Positions 8,763 to 16,751 of a DNA stretch of 64,000 nucleotides are shown here, in pieces. The DNA is from Mycolicibacterium sp. CBMA 226. GTDB taxonomy: Bacteria; Actinomycetota; Actinomycetes; Mycobacteriales; Mycobacteriaceae. Position 1 is the first letter of the stretch; each line of letters opens with the position of its first letter. The stretch is from the NCBI RefSeq assembly GCF_009729075.1, contig NZ_VTGY01000025.1:186001-250000 (forward strand), written 5' to 3'. The notes below the pieces were generated by a model. The model did not search any database. It was not told where the DNA came from and was given only the letters and a program-made list of their open reading frames with translations. The position numbers and the translations under genes were made by a program.

Positions 8763-10207
8763 GCGCCCCCACGCCCGACGAGATCGCCGAACTGCTGCAG
8801 GTCGAGTACCTGCTCGACCAGCGGTGGCCGGAGACGAAGATCGAGCCGAGTACCGTCCGCATCGAGGCGCTGCTCGAGATGCTCGGCTCACCGCAACGCG
8901 GCTACCCGAGCATCCACGTGGCCGGCACCAACGGCAAGACCTCGGTCACCCGGATGATCGACGCGCTGCTGACGGCGTTCTCGCGGCGTACCGGCCGGAC
9001 CACCAGCCCGCACCTGCAAGCCGCCACCGAGCGCATCGCGATCGACGGAAAGCCCATCAGCCCAGCGCAATACGTCGCCACGTACGCCGAGATCGAGCCG
9101 TTCGTCGAGATCGTCGACCGGCAGTCGGAAGCGGGTGAGCTGGGTGAACCCGGCCCGAAGATGAGCAAGTTCGAGGTGCTCACCGCGATGGCGTTCGCTG
9201 CCTTCGCCGACGCGCCCGTGGACGTCGCGGTCATCGAAACCGGCTTGGGCGGACGGTGGGATGCCACCAACGTCGTCGACGCGCCGGTCGCGGTCATCAC
9301 GCCCGTCGGCTTGGACCACACCGACTATCTCGGCGACACCATCGCCGCGATCGCTGAGGAGAAGGCCGGCATCATCGCTCGCCAGCAGCCCGACCTGGTG
9401 CCCGCCGGTACCGATCCCAGCACCGTCGCGGTGATCGCTCGTCAGGTGCCCGAGGCCATGGAAGTACTGATGGCGCAGGCGGTTACCGCCGACGCCGCGG
9501 TGGCGCGCGAGGACTCCGAATTCGCGGTCCGCGGCCGGCAGGTCGCGGTGGGTGGGCAGCTGCTGGAACTGCAGGGCCTCGGCGGCGTCTACTCCGACAT
9601 CTTCCTGCCGCTGCACGGCGAACATCAGGCGCACAATGCCGTCCTGGCGCTGGCCGCGGTCGAGGCGTTCTTCGGGGCCGGAGCCGACCGTCAGCTCGAC
9701 GTCGACACCGTGCGCCAGGGCTTCGCGTCGGTGACGAACCCCGGCCGGCTGGAGCGGATGCGCAGTGCCCCAACGGTGTTCATCGATGCCGCGCACAACC
9801 CGGCCGGTGCTGCCGCCCTCGCCGACGCGCTGCAGACGGAGTTCGAGTTCCGGTTCCTGGTCGGCGTCATCTCCGTTATGGCGGACAAGGACGTGGCCGG
9901 CATCCTGACCGCGCTCGAGCCGGCGTTCGACCTGGTGGTGGTGACGCACAACGGCTCGCCGCGCGCCATGGACACCGAGACGCTGGCGTCGCTGGCCGAG
10001 GAAACCTTCGGCCCGGAGCGCGTCATCACCGCGCCGAACCTGCCCGATGCCATCGAGGCGGCGACGGCGCTCGTGGAGGAGTCTGGCAACGACTACGGCT
10101 CGATAGGGGGCTCGTCCGACGGCTTCTCCGGCGCCGGCCTGGTGATCACCGGCTCGGTCGTGACAGCCGGCGCGGCGCGCACCCTGTTCGGAAAGGACCC
10201 GGCATGA
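8759..10207 (+). CDS. folC: Folylpolyglutamate synthase / dihydrofolate synthase
   Basis: 482-residue Mur-ligase-family enzyme that adds glutamate to dihydropteroate and to reduced folates in the cytoplasm. The ATP loop VAGTNGKTSVTRM lies near residue 55, followed by the folate-loop region TSPHL and the GLGGRWDATN segment; the C-terminal ligase domain has FIDAAHNPAGA. It overlaps valS by 4 nt at its start and the DUF4233 gene by 4 nt at its end, so all three belong to one operon. Matches Rv2447c. Confidence 0.95.
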   Translation: MSAPTPDEIAELLQVEYLLDQRWPETKIEPSTVRIEALLEMLGSPQRGYPSIHVAGTNGKTSVTRMIDALLTAFSRRTGRTTSPHLQAATERIAIDGKPISPAQYVATYAEIEPFVEIVDRQSEAGELGEPGPKMSKFEVLTAMAFAAFADAPVDVAVIETGLGGRWDATNVVDAPVAVITPVGLDHTDYLGDTIAAIAEEKAGIIARQQPDLVPAGTDPSTVAVIARQVPEAMEVLMAQAVTADAAVAREDSEFAVRGRQVAVGGQLLELQGLGGVYSDIFLPLHGEHQAHNAVLALAAVEAFFGAGADRQLDVDTVRQGFASVTNPGRLERMRSAPTVFIDAAHNPAGAAALADALQTEFEFRFLVGVISVMADKDVAGILTALEPAFDLVVVTHNGSPRAMDTETLASLAEETFGPERVITAPNLPDAIEAATALVEESGNDYGSIGGSSDGFSGAGLVITGSVVTAGAARTLFGKDPA

Positions 10208-10578
10208 GCGCACCGAACCAGCCCGACCCCTGGAAGAGCTTCCGTGGCGTGATGGCCGGCACCTTGATCCTGGAGGTCATCGTGGTGCTGCTGGCGTTGC
10301 CGGTGGTCTCGGTGTTCCACGGCGGCCTGACACCGCTCAGTGGCGGCTATCTGATCGGCATGGCGATCGTGCTGGGCCTGATGTCAGGGATGCAGGGCCG
10401 GTCCTGGGCGTTGTGGGCCAACATCGGGGTTCAGTTCGTGCTGATCCTGGGGACCTTCATCGACGTCACCATCGGCATCGTGGGCGTCATCTTCCTGCTC
10501 GTGTGGGTCTTGATCGCGTACCTGCGGTCCGAGGTCAAGCGCCGCCAGGACCGCGGCCTCCTGCCCGGCCAGCAGTGA
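10204..10578 (+). CDS. DUF4233 integral membrane protein
   Basis: 124 residues with four predicted hydrophobic segments (starting near residues 18, 46, 70 and 86), a short charged N-terminus and a basic C-terminus (RSEVKRRQDRG). It is translationally coupled to folC (ATGA overlap) and corresponds to Rv2446c, conserved in actinobacteria between folC and ndk. No function is known; the constant neighbourhood is the only lead. Confidence 0.85.
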   Translation: MSAPNQPDPWKSFRGVMAGTLILEVIVVLLALPVVSVFHGGLTPLSGGYLIGMAIVLGLMSGMQGRSWALWANIGVQFVLILGTFIDVTIGIVGVIFLLVWVLIAYLRSEVKRRQDRGLLPGQQ

Positions 10579-10614
10579 GTTCCGCCCGAATCGCTCGTTT
10601 CGGTTACTGACTAG

Positions 10615-10620
10615 TACGCT
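10615..10620 (+). promoter_or_regulatory. Candidate ndk -10, leaderless start
   Basis: TACGCT (TANNNT) lies 7 nt before GTG 10628; no Shine-Dalgarno is seen before ndk, which suggests a leaderless message separate from the folC operon. Confidence 0.4.
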
Positions 10621-10627
10621 GTCCGCC

Positions 10628-11038
10628 GTGACTGAGCAGACCCTTGTTTTGATCAAGCCCGACGGCGTCAAGCGCAACCTGATCGGCGAAATCATCAGCC
10701 GGATCGAGCGCAAGGGCCTGACCTTTGCTGCTCTCGAGCTGAAGACCGTCAGCGTCGAGTTGGCGACCAAGCACTACGCCGAGCACGAGGGCAAGCCCTT
10801 CTTCGGTGACCTGCTGGAATTCATCACCTCCGGCCCGGTTGTGGCCGCCATCGTCGAGGGCCCGCGCGCCGTCGCCGCCTTCCGGCAGATCGCCGGCGGC
10901 ACCGACCCGGTGGAGAAGGCCGCGACCGGCACCATCCGTGGTGACCTGGCCCTGATCACTCAGGACAACCTGGTGCACGGCTCGGATTCCCCCGAGTCCG
11001 CGGCCCGCGAAATCGCCCTGTGGTTCCCCGGTAACTGA
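10628..11038 (+). CDS. ndk: Nucleoside diphosphate kinase
   Basis: 136 residues, the normal length. It transfers the gamma-phosphate from ATP to NDPs through a phosphohistidine. The catalytic histidine is H117 in NLVHGSDSPESAAREI, and the N-terminal TLVLIKPDGVKRNLIGEI strand-helix is canonical. GTG 10628 has no Shine-Dalgarno and is probably leaderless. A perfect hairpin follows 8 nt after the stop, so it appears to be a single-gene unit between folC and rne. Matches ndkA (Rv2445c). Confidence 0.97.
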   Translation: MTEQTLVLIKPDGVKRNLIGEIISRIERKGLTFAALELKTVSVELATKHYAEHEGKPFFGDLLEFITSGPVVAAIVEGPRAVAAFRQIAGGTDPVEKAATGTIRGDLALITQDNLVHGSDSPESAAREIALWFPGN

Positions 11039-11046
11039 CACTGTGG

Positions 11047-11073
11047 GCCGCCGGTAGCTGAGCTACCGGCGGC
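11047..11073 (+). terminator. ndk hairpin terminator
   Basis: GCCGCCGGTAGCT, a single G, then AGCTACCGGCGGC: a perfect 13-bp inverted repeat starting 8 nt after the ndk stop. No T-tract follows, as in many mycobacterial intrinsic-type terminators. It separates ndk from the rne promoter. Confidence 0.65.
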
Positions 11074-11102
11074 ACCTCGTCGGAGATTGGCCGACGATGT
11101 GG

Positions 11103-11108
11103 GATACT
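11103..11108 (+). promoter_or_regulatory. Candidate rne -10 element
   Basis: GATACT is the best -10-like hexamer in the ndk-rne gap. It places transcription start near 11114-11118 and a leader of about 240 nt before GTG 11354. Unusually long leaders have been reported for mycobacterial rne, so the position fits. No consensus -35 is visible. Confidence 0.5.
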
Positions 11109-11114
11109 GGCGTA

Positions 11115-11353
11115 CGGGTGACCTGCTTCATACCAGGAGCGGACGCCCGGATGAAGACTTAGACGACGCGACCACCCGGAGAAATCCGGGTGCGGCGCCG
11201 ACCGTCCAGCCATCATTCAGCCAGGCACCGAGGGCTCCCCGTGGGCCGCTAGGTGCGAGACCACAACAATCTCGGGAGAAGTTCCCCGAGCCAATACAAG
11301 AAGCCCTCGCGTGGCCGCGTCGCACGACGCGCCCGGGGGCTTGAGGAGAATAC
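11115..11353 (+). promoter_or_regulatory. Long 5' leader of rne
   Basis: About 240 nt without a long gene between the proposed rne start site and GTG 11354. RNase E genes in other bacteria are autoregulated through their leaders, and this one contains candidate single-stranded AU-poor linkers and a possible 14-codon reading frame (11118-11162). The stretch ends with TTGAGGAG, the rne ribosome site. I see no other gene in this 300-nt gap. Confidence 0.5.
11118..11162 (+). CDS. Possible 14-codon upstream ORF in the rne leader
   Basis: GTG at 11118 to TAG at 11160-11162 encodes MTCFIPGADARMKT. It begins within a few nucleotides of the proposed transcription start, so it could be a leaderless upstream ORF; an internal ATG (11151) with AGGAG upstream would encode only MKT. 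Evidence is positional only; a chance frame is quite possible. Confidence 0.25.
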   Translation: MTCFIPGADARMKT

Positions 11354-14300
11354 GTGGCCGACGATGCCCAACTTGAAGCCCAATCCGAAAATGCCGGCAG
11401 CGCGGCGGAGCTGGTAGAGCTCCCCGAGCGCCTGCGGATTTTCTCGCTGGCCCGGATCCTCGGGACCACCAGCAAGAAGATCACCGAGACCCTCGCCGGG
11501 GTCGACGGTAGGCCCCGCAACCCGGCTTCCACGGTGACCCGTGCCGAGGCCGAGCGCGTCCGCGACCTGCTGGGTCTCGGTGACGATGCCGCCCAGAGCA
11601 CGACACCGGCCGCGCCGGCAGAGGCCGCCGAGCCGGTTGCCGAGGTGCTGGTCGAGGTCACCACCGAGGTCGCCGCGGAAGCCGAGGGTGCGCCCGCCGA
11701 GGTCGCCGTCGAAGCCGTCGACGTCGCTGAAGCGGCCGTCGAGATCGCCCGTGAGGCGGCCGAGGCCGGCGACGCGGAGCCTGACGAAGACGAGCCCGAG
11801 TCCCGGCTGCTGCTGGAGACGGTCCCGGCGCCCGCCGCTGAGCCCGCCGACTACCTGCCGCTGTTCGTGGCCCCGCAGCCCGTGACGTTCCGGCCGCCCG
11901 CCGAGCCCGACGACTTCGCCGACGACGACTCCGCCGACGATGCGGGCGACGGCGCCGACGATGGTGGTGAGGACGGCACCGACGAAGACGGCGAGCGGCC
12001 CGCCAACCGGCGCCGCCGTCGTGGTCGCCGTGGCCGCGGCCGCGGCCGGGGTGAGCAGAGCAGCGACGACGCGACCGACGCAGATGCCGAAGGCGAGACG
12101 CAGGACGCGTCGGCCGAGGGGGACGAGGACACCGACGGCGAGTCCGACGAGGACGCCGGCGACGACGATGCGAACGCTTCCGACGGTGCCAGCCGCCGTC
12201 GCCGTCGTCGCCGCCGCCGCAAGTCGGGCGGTGCCGGTGCCGACGATGCCGACGGGGAGGCCGGTTCGCCGGACGATCCGCCCAACACCGTCGTCCACGA
12301 GCGTGCTCCGCGCGCCAAGTCGGACAACAACGAAATCCAGGGCATCACCGGGTCCACCCGACTCGAGGCCAAGCGTCAGCGCCGCCGCGACGGTCGTGAC
12401 GCGGGCCGCCGCCGTCCGCCCATCCTGAGCGAGGCCGAGTTCCTGGCCCGCCGGGAAGCCGTCGAGCGCGTGATGGTGGTGCGCGACAAGATCCGCACGG
12501 AGCCGCCGCACGAAGGTGCCCGGTACACCCAGATCGCCGTGCTGGAAGACGGCGTCGTGGTCGAGCACTTCGTCACCTCCGCGGCCTCTGCCTCTTTGGT
12601 CGGCAACATCTACCTCGGCATCGTGCAGAACGTGCTGCCGTCGATGGAGGCGGCGTTCGTCGACATCGGCCGCGGCCGCAACGGTGTGCTCTACGCCGGT
12701 GAGGTCAACTGGGAGGCTGCCGGCCTCGGCGGCAACAACCGCAAGATCGAGCAGGCGCTCAGGCCCGGCGACTACGTCGTCGTCCAGGTCAGCAAGGACC
12801 CGGTCGGGCATAAGGGCGCCCGCCTCACCACGCAGATTTCGCTGGCCGGGCGCTACCTCGTGTACGTGCCGGGTGCGTCCTCGACCGGGATCAGCCGCAA
12901 GCTGCCCGACACCGAGCGTCAGCGCCTCAAGGAAATCCTCAAGGAGGTCGTGCCGGCCGATGCCGGTGTGATCATCCGCACTGCGTCCGAGGGCGTGAAG
13001 GAAGAGGACATCCGCGCGGACGTCAACCGGTTGCAGGAACGCTGGACCGAGATCGAGACGACCGCGGCAGAGACCAAGGCCAAGGCCGCTGGTGCCGCGG
13101 TGGCGCTCTACGAAGAGCCCGACGTCCTGGTCAAGGTGATCCGCGACCTGTTCAACGAGGACTTCTCGAAGCTCGTGGTGTCGGGCGACGAGGCCTGGAA
13201 CACCATCAACGGTTACGTGAACTCCGTTGCACCGGAACTGCTTTCGCGCATATCGCAGTACGAGCCCGCGGGTGGGCCGACCGGCCCGGACGTGTTCTCG
13301 GTGTACCGCATCGACGAGCAGCTGGCCAAGGCGATGGACCGCAAGGTGTGGCTGCCCTCGGGCGGCACCCTGGTGATCGACCGCACGGAGGCCATGACCG
13401 TCGTCGACGTCAACACCGGCAAGTTCACCGGCTCGGGCGGCAACCTGGAGCAGACCGTCACCCGCAACAACCTGGAGGCGGCCGAGGAGATCGTCCGTCA
13501 GCTGCGGCTGCGGGACATCGGCGGCATCATCGTCATCGACTTCATCGACATGGTGCTCGAATCCAACCGCGACCTGGTGCTGCGCCGCCTGACCGAGGCG
13601 CTGGCCCGCGACCGGACCCGGCACCAGGTCTCCGAGGTGACCTCGCTGGGACTGGTGCAGCTGACGCGCAAGCGCCTGGGCACTGGTCTGATCGAGGCGT
13701 TCTCCACGACCTGCCCGCACTGCGCGGGCCGCGGCATCGTGTTGCACGGTGACCCGGTGGACACCGCGTCGCCGAACGGCCGTAAGGCCGAAGCGGCGGG
13801 CGGCGGCGGTACCAGTGGTGGCGGCCGGCGCAGCAAGCGCGCCAAGAAGGCCGCGCCGCGTGCCGAGGAGGAGACGCCGGTGGCGAAGGTGCCGTCGCAT
13901 CCGCAGGGTGAGCACCCGATGTTCAAGGCCATGGCGGCGGCGAACGGCAAGCACGAGGACGAGCTCGACGACGACGCTGTCGAGGATGCCGACGGTCTGG
14001 TGGATGAAGCGGCCGACGGTGACGCCGTCGAGTCCACCGAGGCGCTGGCCGAGCTGGACCAGGCCGACGACGACCTGGACGCCGACGAAGTCGACGAGGC
14101 CGACGACGAGGACTCGGAGGACGACGAACTCGAAGTCGAGCTCGACGAGGACTTCGAGGACACCGACGACGACAGCGACGAGCTGGACCTCGACGACGAC
14201 GCTGAAGACGACGACGCTGAAGACGACGACGCCGACGAGGACCTTGCCGACGAAGACGACTCGGACGAAGACGACGAGGACGATGACGAGGACGACGATG

Positions 14301-14416
14301 AGGAAGAGGCTGATCAGCCCGCCGAACCGGTCGTCATGCAGGCTCCCGTCGTCCGGCAGCGGCGCCGTGCGGCGGCCCGTCCCGCCGGTCCGCCGGTCGG
14401 AGGTGTCGATGGCTGA
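11354..14416 (+). CDS. rne: Ribonuclease E/G
   Basis: 1020-residue endoribonuclease for mRNA decay and rRNA processing. The catalytic core (about residues 370-810) has the S1 region with VDIGRGRNGVLYAGEV, the DNase I-like metal site VVDVNTGKFTG and IVIDFIDM, and the Zn-link cysteines TTCPHCAGRG near residue 788. The core sits between two disordered arms, as in mycobacteria: an acidic N-arm with arginine blocks (RRRRRGRRGRGRGR near residue 220) and a very acidic C-arm rich in EDDDA repeats ending in VRQRRRAAARPAG. GTG 11354 follows TTGAGGAG. Matches Rv2444c. Confidence 0.95.
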   Translation: MADDAQLEAQSENAGSAAELVELPERLRIFSLARILGTTSKKITETLAGVDGRPRNPASTVTRAEAERVRDLLGLGDDAAQSTTPAAPAEAAEPVAEVLVEVTTEVAAEAEGAPAEVAVEAVDVAEAAVEIAREAAEAGDAEPDEDEPESRLLLETVPAPAAEPADYLPLFVAPQPVTFRPPAEPDDFADDDSADDAGDGADDGGEDGTDEDGERPANRRRRRGRRGRGRGRGEQSSDDATDADAEGETQDASAEGDEDTDGESDEDAGDDDANASDGASRRRRRRRRRKSGGAGADDADGEAGSPDDPPNTVVHERAPRAKSDNNEIQGITGSTRLEAKRQRRRDGRDAGRRRPPILSEAEFLARREAVERVMVVRDKIRTEPPHEGARYTQIAVLEDGVVVEHFVTSAASASLVGNIYLGIVQNVLPSMEAAFVDIGRGRNGVLYAGEVNWEAAGLGGNNRKIEQALRPGDYVVVQVSKDPVGHKGARLTTQISLAGRYLVYVPGASSTGISRKLPDTERQRLKEILKEVVPADAGVIIRTASEGVKEEDIRADVNRLQERWTEIETTAAETKAKAAGAAVALYEEPDVLVKVIRDLFNEDFSKLVVSGDEAWNTINGYVNSVAPELLSRISQYEPAGGPTGPDVFSVYRIDEQLAKAMDRKVWLPSGGTLVIDRTEAMTVVDVNTGKFTGSGGNLEQTVTRNNLEAAEEIVRQLRLRDIGGIIVIDFIDMVLESNRDLVLRRLTEALARDRTRHQVSEVTSLGLVQLTRKRLGTGLIEAFSTTCPHCAGRGIVLHGDPVDTASPNGRKAEAAGGGGTSGGGRRSKRAKKAAPRAEEETPVAKVPSHPQGEHPMFKAMAAANGKHEDELDDDAVEDADGLVDEAADGDAVESTEALAELDQADDDLDADEVDEADDEDSEDDELEVELDEDFEDTDDDSDELDLDDDAEDDDAEDDDADEDLADEDDSDEDDEDDDEDDDEEEADQPAEPVVMQAPVVRQRRRAAARPAGPPVGGVDG

Positions 14417-14437
14417 TGCCGTGAGGGTCCACGCGGT

Positions 14438-14467
14438 TTGACCCTCGATTACCTGGTCACGTACCCT
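14438..14467 (+). promoter_or_regulatory. Candidate rplU-rpmA promoter
   Basis: TTGACC (14438-14443) and TACCCT (14462-14467) are spaced 18 nt, the best -35/-10 pair in the rne-rplU gap. It would give a leader of about 137 nt before rplU. A short inverted repeat (GAGGGTC 14423-14429 with GACCCTC 14440-14446) overlaps the -35 and may end rne transcription. Confidence 0.45.
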
Positions 14468-14610
14468 TGACCAGTTGTCGCCTGGCTGACACCGGCGACA
14501 TGGAGCTGCTGCGGGTGCCCCGCGCCGCTCCAACCTAAGACCAGTGCTCGCCAACCTTCGGGTGGCGCGCGCCCCGCAGTAGACGAACGAAGAACAGAGG
14601 AACACCAACG
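14468..14610 (+). promoter_or_regulatory. rplU leader region
   Basis: About 140 nt between the proposed promoter and ATG 14611. It holds an inverted repeat GTCGCC (14478-14483) / GGCGAC (14493-14498) and ends with AGAGGAACACC as ribosome site. L21 operons of other bacteria carry structured leaders, but I cannot assign a known leader family here. Confidence 0.3.
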
Positions 14611-14934
14611 ATGGCAGCCGATAACGCCACGTACGCAATCGTCAAGACTGGTGGCAAGCAGTACAAGGTTGCCGTCGGTGACGTGGTCAAGATCGAGAAG
14701 CTCGACGCTGAGCAGGGCGCCTCGGTGTCGCTGCCCGTCGCTCTCGTGGTCGAGGGTGCGAAGGTCACCACCAGCGCCGACGCGCTGGCCAAGGTCGCTG
14801 TCACCGGTGAGGTGCTCGAGCACACCAAGGGCCCGAAGATCCGTATCCACAAGTTCAAGAACAAGACCGGCTACCACAAGCGCCAGGGCCACCGTCAGCA
14901 GCTGACGGTCGTCAAGGTCACCGGCATCAAGTAA
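14611..14934 (+). CDS. rplU: 50S ribosomal protein bL21
   Basis: 107 residues. Large-subunit protein binding 23S rRNA. TYAIVKTGGKQYKVAVGD at the N-terminus and the C-terminal basic motif with GYHKRQGHRQ are diagnostic. ATG 14611 is preceded by AGAGGA. It is followed 18 nt later by rpmA in the near-universal L21-L27 order. Matches Rv2442c. Confidence 0.97.
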   Translation: MAADNATYAIVKTGGKQYKVAVGDVVKIEKLDAEQGASVSLPVALVVEGAKVTTSADALAKVAVTGEVLEHTKGPKIRIHKFKNKTGYHKRQGHRQQLTVVKVTGIK

Positions 14935-14952
14935 GTAAGGGAGCGAACAGAC

Positions 14953-15210
14953 ATGGCACATAAAAAGGGCGCGTCCAGCTCTCGTAACGGTCGCGATTCA
15001 GCCGCCCAGCGGCTCGGCGTCAAGCGCTTCGGCGGCCAGGTCGTCAAGGCCGGCGAGATCCTCGTCCGTCAGCGCGGCACCCACTTCCACCCGGGCGTGA
15101 ATGTCGGTCGCGGTGGCGACGACACCCTGTTCGCCACGGCCGCCGGCTCGGTGCTCTTCGGCTCCAAGCGCGGTCGCAAGACGGTCAACATCGTCCCGGT
15201 CGAGGCTTAA
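14953..15210 (+). CDS. rpmA: 50S ribosomal protein bL27
   Basis: 85 residues; its N-terminus reaches the peptidyl-transferase centre. MAHKKGASSSRNGRDSAAQR and GTHFHPGVNVGRGGDDTLF are diagnostic. There is no N-terminal cleavable extension, as expected outside the Firmicutes. AAGGGAGCG provides the ribosome site. A strong terminator follows before obg. Matches Rv2441c. Confidence 0.97.
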   Translation: MAHKKGASSSRNGRDSAAQRLGVKRFGGQVVKAGEILVRQRGTHFHPGVNVGRGGDDTLFATAAGSVLFGSKRGRKTVNIVPVEA

Positions 15211-15229
15211 CCTTTTCCCACGAGGTGTG

Positions 15230-15270
15230 AAGCTGCCACGAGGTTTCGCCTCGTGGCAGCTTTTCTTTTT
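15230..15270 (+). terminator. Strong intrinsic terminator between rpmA and obg
   Basis: AAGCTGCCACGAGG (15230-15243) pairs perfectly with CCTCGTGGCAGCTT (15249-15262) around a TTTCG loop and is followed by TTCTTTTT. This is the most canonical rho-independent terminator of the window. Only 20 nt separate it from the obg ATG. Confidence 0.9.
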
Positions 15271-15290
15271 GGTGAGGGAGAGGACGTCAG

Positions 15291-16751
15291 ATGGCACCCC
15301 GGTTCGTTGACCGTGTGGTGATCCACGCGCGCGCCGGTAACGGCGGCAATGGCTGTGCGTCGGTACATCGGGAGAAGTTCAAGCCGCTCGGTGGGCCGGA
15401 CGGCGGCAACGGCGGTAAGGGCGGCAGCATCGTGCTGGTCGTCGATCCGCAGGTGCACACCTTGCTGGACTTCCACTTCCGCCCGCACGTCGACGCCCCG
15501 TCCGGTAAGCCCGGCGCGGGCAGCAACCGGGACGGTGCCGCCGGCGCCGATCTCGAGGTCCACGTGCCCGACGGCACCGTCGTGCTCGACGACCAGGGCC
15601 GCATGCTGGCCGACCTGGTGGGTGCCGGTACCCGCTTTGAAGCTGCCGCCGGTGGCCGTGGCGGGCTGGGCAACGCCGCGCTGGCGTCGCGGGCCCGCAA
15701 GGCGCCCGGTTTCGCGCTGCTGGGGGAGAAGGGCGAGGTCCGCGATCTCACCCTCGAACTCAAGACGGTCGCCGATGTCGGCCTGGTCGGTTTCCCGTCG
15801 GCCGGCAAGTCCTCTCTGGTCTCGGCCATTTCGGCCGCCAAACCGAAGATCGCGGACTACCCGTTCACCACGCTGGTGCCCAACCTGGGTGTGGTCTCGG
15901 CGGGAGATAACACCTTCACCGTCGCCGACGTCCCGGGCCTGATTCCCGGCGCCTCGGAGGGCCGCGGCCTGGGCCTGGACTTCCTGCGACACATCGAACG
16001 CTGCGCCGTGCTGGTGCATGTGGTGGACTGCGCGACCCTGGAGCCCGGCCGTGACCCGATCTCCGACATCGAGGCGCTCGAGGCCGAGCTGGCGGCGTAT
16101 ACGCCGACGCTGCAAGGGGATTCGACCCTCGGCGACCTGGCCGAGCGGCCGCGTGCGGTGCTGCTCAACAAGATCGACGTGCCCGACGCCCGCGAGCTCG
16201 CCGATTTCGTGAAGGAAGAGGTGGCCGCCAGGTACGGCTGGCCCGTCTACGAAATCTCGACGGTCAGCCGAGACGGCTTGCGCCCGTTGACGTTCGCCTT
16301 GTGGGACATGGTCGCGGCATACCGTGCCGCGCAGCCCGTGGTGGCGCCGCGCCGGCCGATCATCCGGCCCATCGCGGTCGACGAGACCGGCTTCACCGTC
16401 GAATCGGATGGCTCCGGCGGCTTCATCGTGCGCGGCACGCGGCCGGAACGCTGGATCGCGCAGACGGCCTTCGACAACGACGAGGCGGTGGGCTACCTCG
16501 GTGACCGGTTGGCGCGCCTGGGCGTCGAGGATGAGCTGCTGAAGATGGGTGCGCGCGCCGGTTGCGCCGTGACCATCGGTGACGTCACGTTCGACTGGGA
16601 GCCGCAGACGCCCGCCGGTGTCGACATGCAGATGTCCGGTCGCGGCACCGACGTCCGTCTGGAGCAGACCGACCGCGTGGGGGCCGCGGAACGCAAGGCC
16701 GCCCGCAAGGAACGCCGACGGTCAGCGGAGGAATCCGAGGACGAGCTGTGA
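15291..16751 (+). CDS. obg: GTPase Obg
   Basis: 486 residues. Essential GTPase linked to 50S assembly and stress signalling. The order is: glycine-rich Obg fold (residues 1-160; FVDRVVIHARAGNGGNG), G domain with P-loop GFPSAGKSSLV near residue 164, switch II DVPGLIPGASEGRG, NKID, and a C-terminal OCT domain with a charged tail (KAARKERRRSAEESEDEL). ATG 15291 follows GAGGGAGAGG. The stop overlaps proB by 4 nt. A strong terminator lies immediately upstream, so expression needs read-through or a hidden promoter. Matches Rv2440c. Confidence 0.96.
   Translation: MAPRFVDRVVIHARAGNGGNGCASVHREKFKPLGGPDGGNGGKGGSIVLVVDPQVHTLLDFHFRPHVDAPSGKPGAGSNRDGAAGADLEVHVPDGTVVLDDQGRMLADLVGAGTRFEAAAGGRGGLGNAALASRARKAPGFALLGEKGEVRDLTLELKTVADVGLVGFPSAGKSSLVSAISAAKPKIADYPFTTLVPNLGVVSAGDNTFTVADVPGLIPGASEGRGLGLDFLRHIERCAVLVHVVDCATLEPGRDPISDIEALEAELAAYTPTLQGDSTLGDLAERPRAVLLNKIDVPDARELADFVKEEVAARYGWPVYEISTVSRDGLRPLTFALWDMVAAYRAAQPVVAPRRPIIRPIAVDETGFTVESDGSGGFIVRGTRPERWIAQTAFDNDEAVGYLGDRLARLGVEDELLKMGARAGCAVTIGDVTFDWEPQTPAGVDMQMSGRGTDVRLEQTDRVGAAERKAARKERRRSAEESEDEL

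Noticed and set aside
11087..11344. 85-codon frame spanning the rne leader
   Set aside because: It starts before the proposed promoter -10, has no ribosome site and its composition is background.
11249..14638. 1129-codon open frame antisense to rne, and similar long antisense frames at 2506-4860 and 6057-8891
   Set aside because: They are GC-rich shadow frames opposite well-supported genes, with Asp/Val/Arg/Gly/His-rich composition and no motifs.
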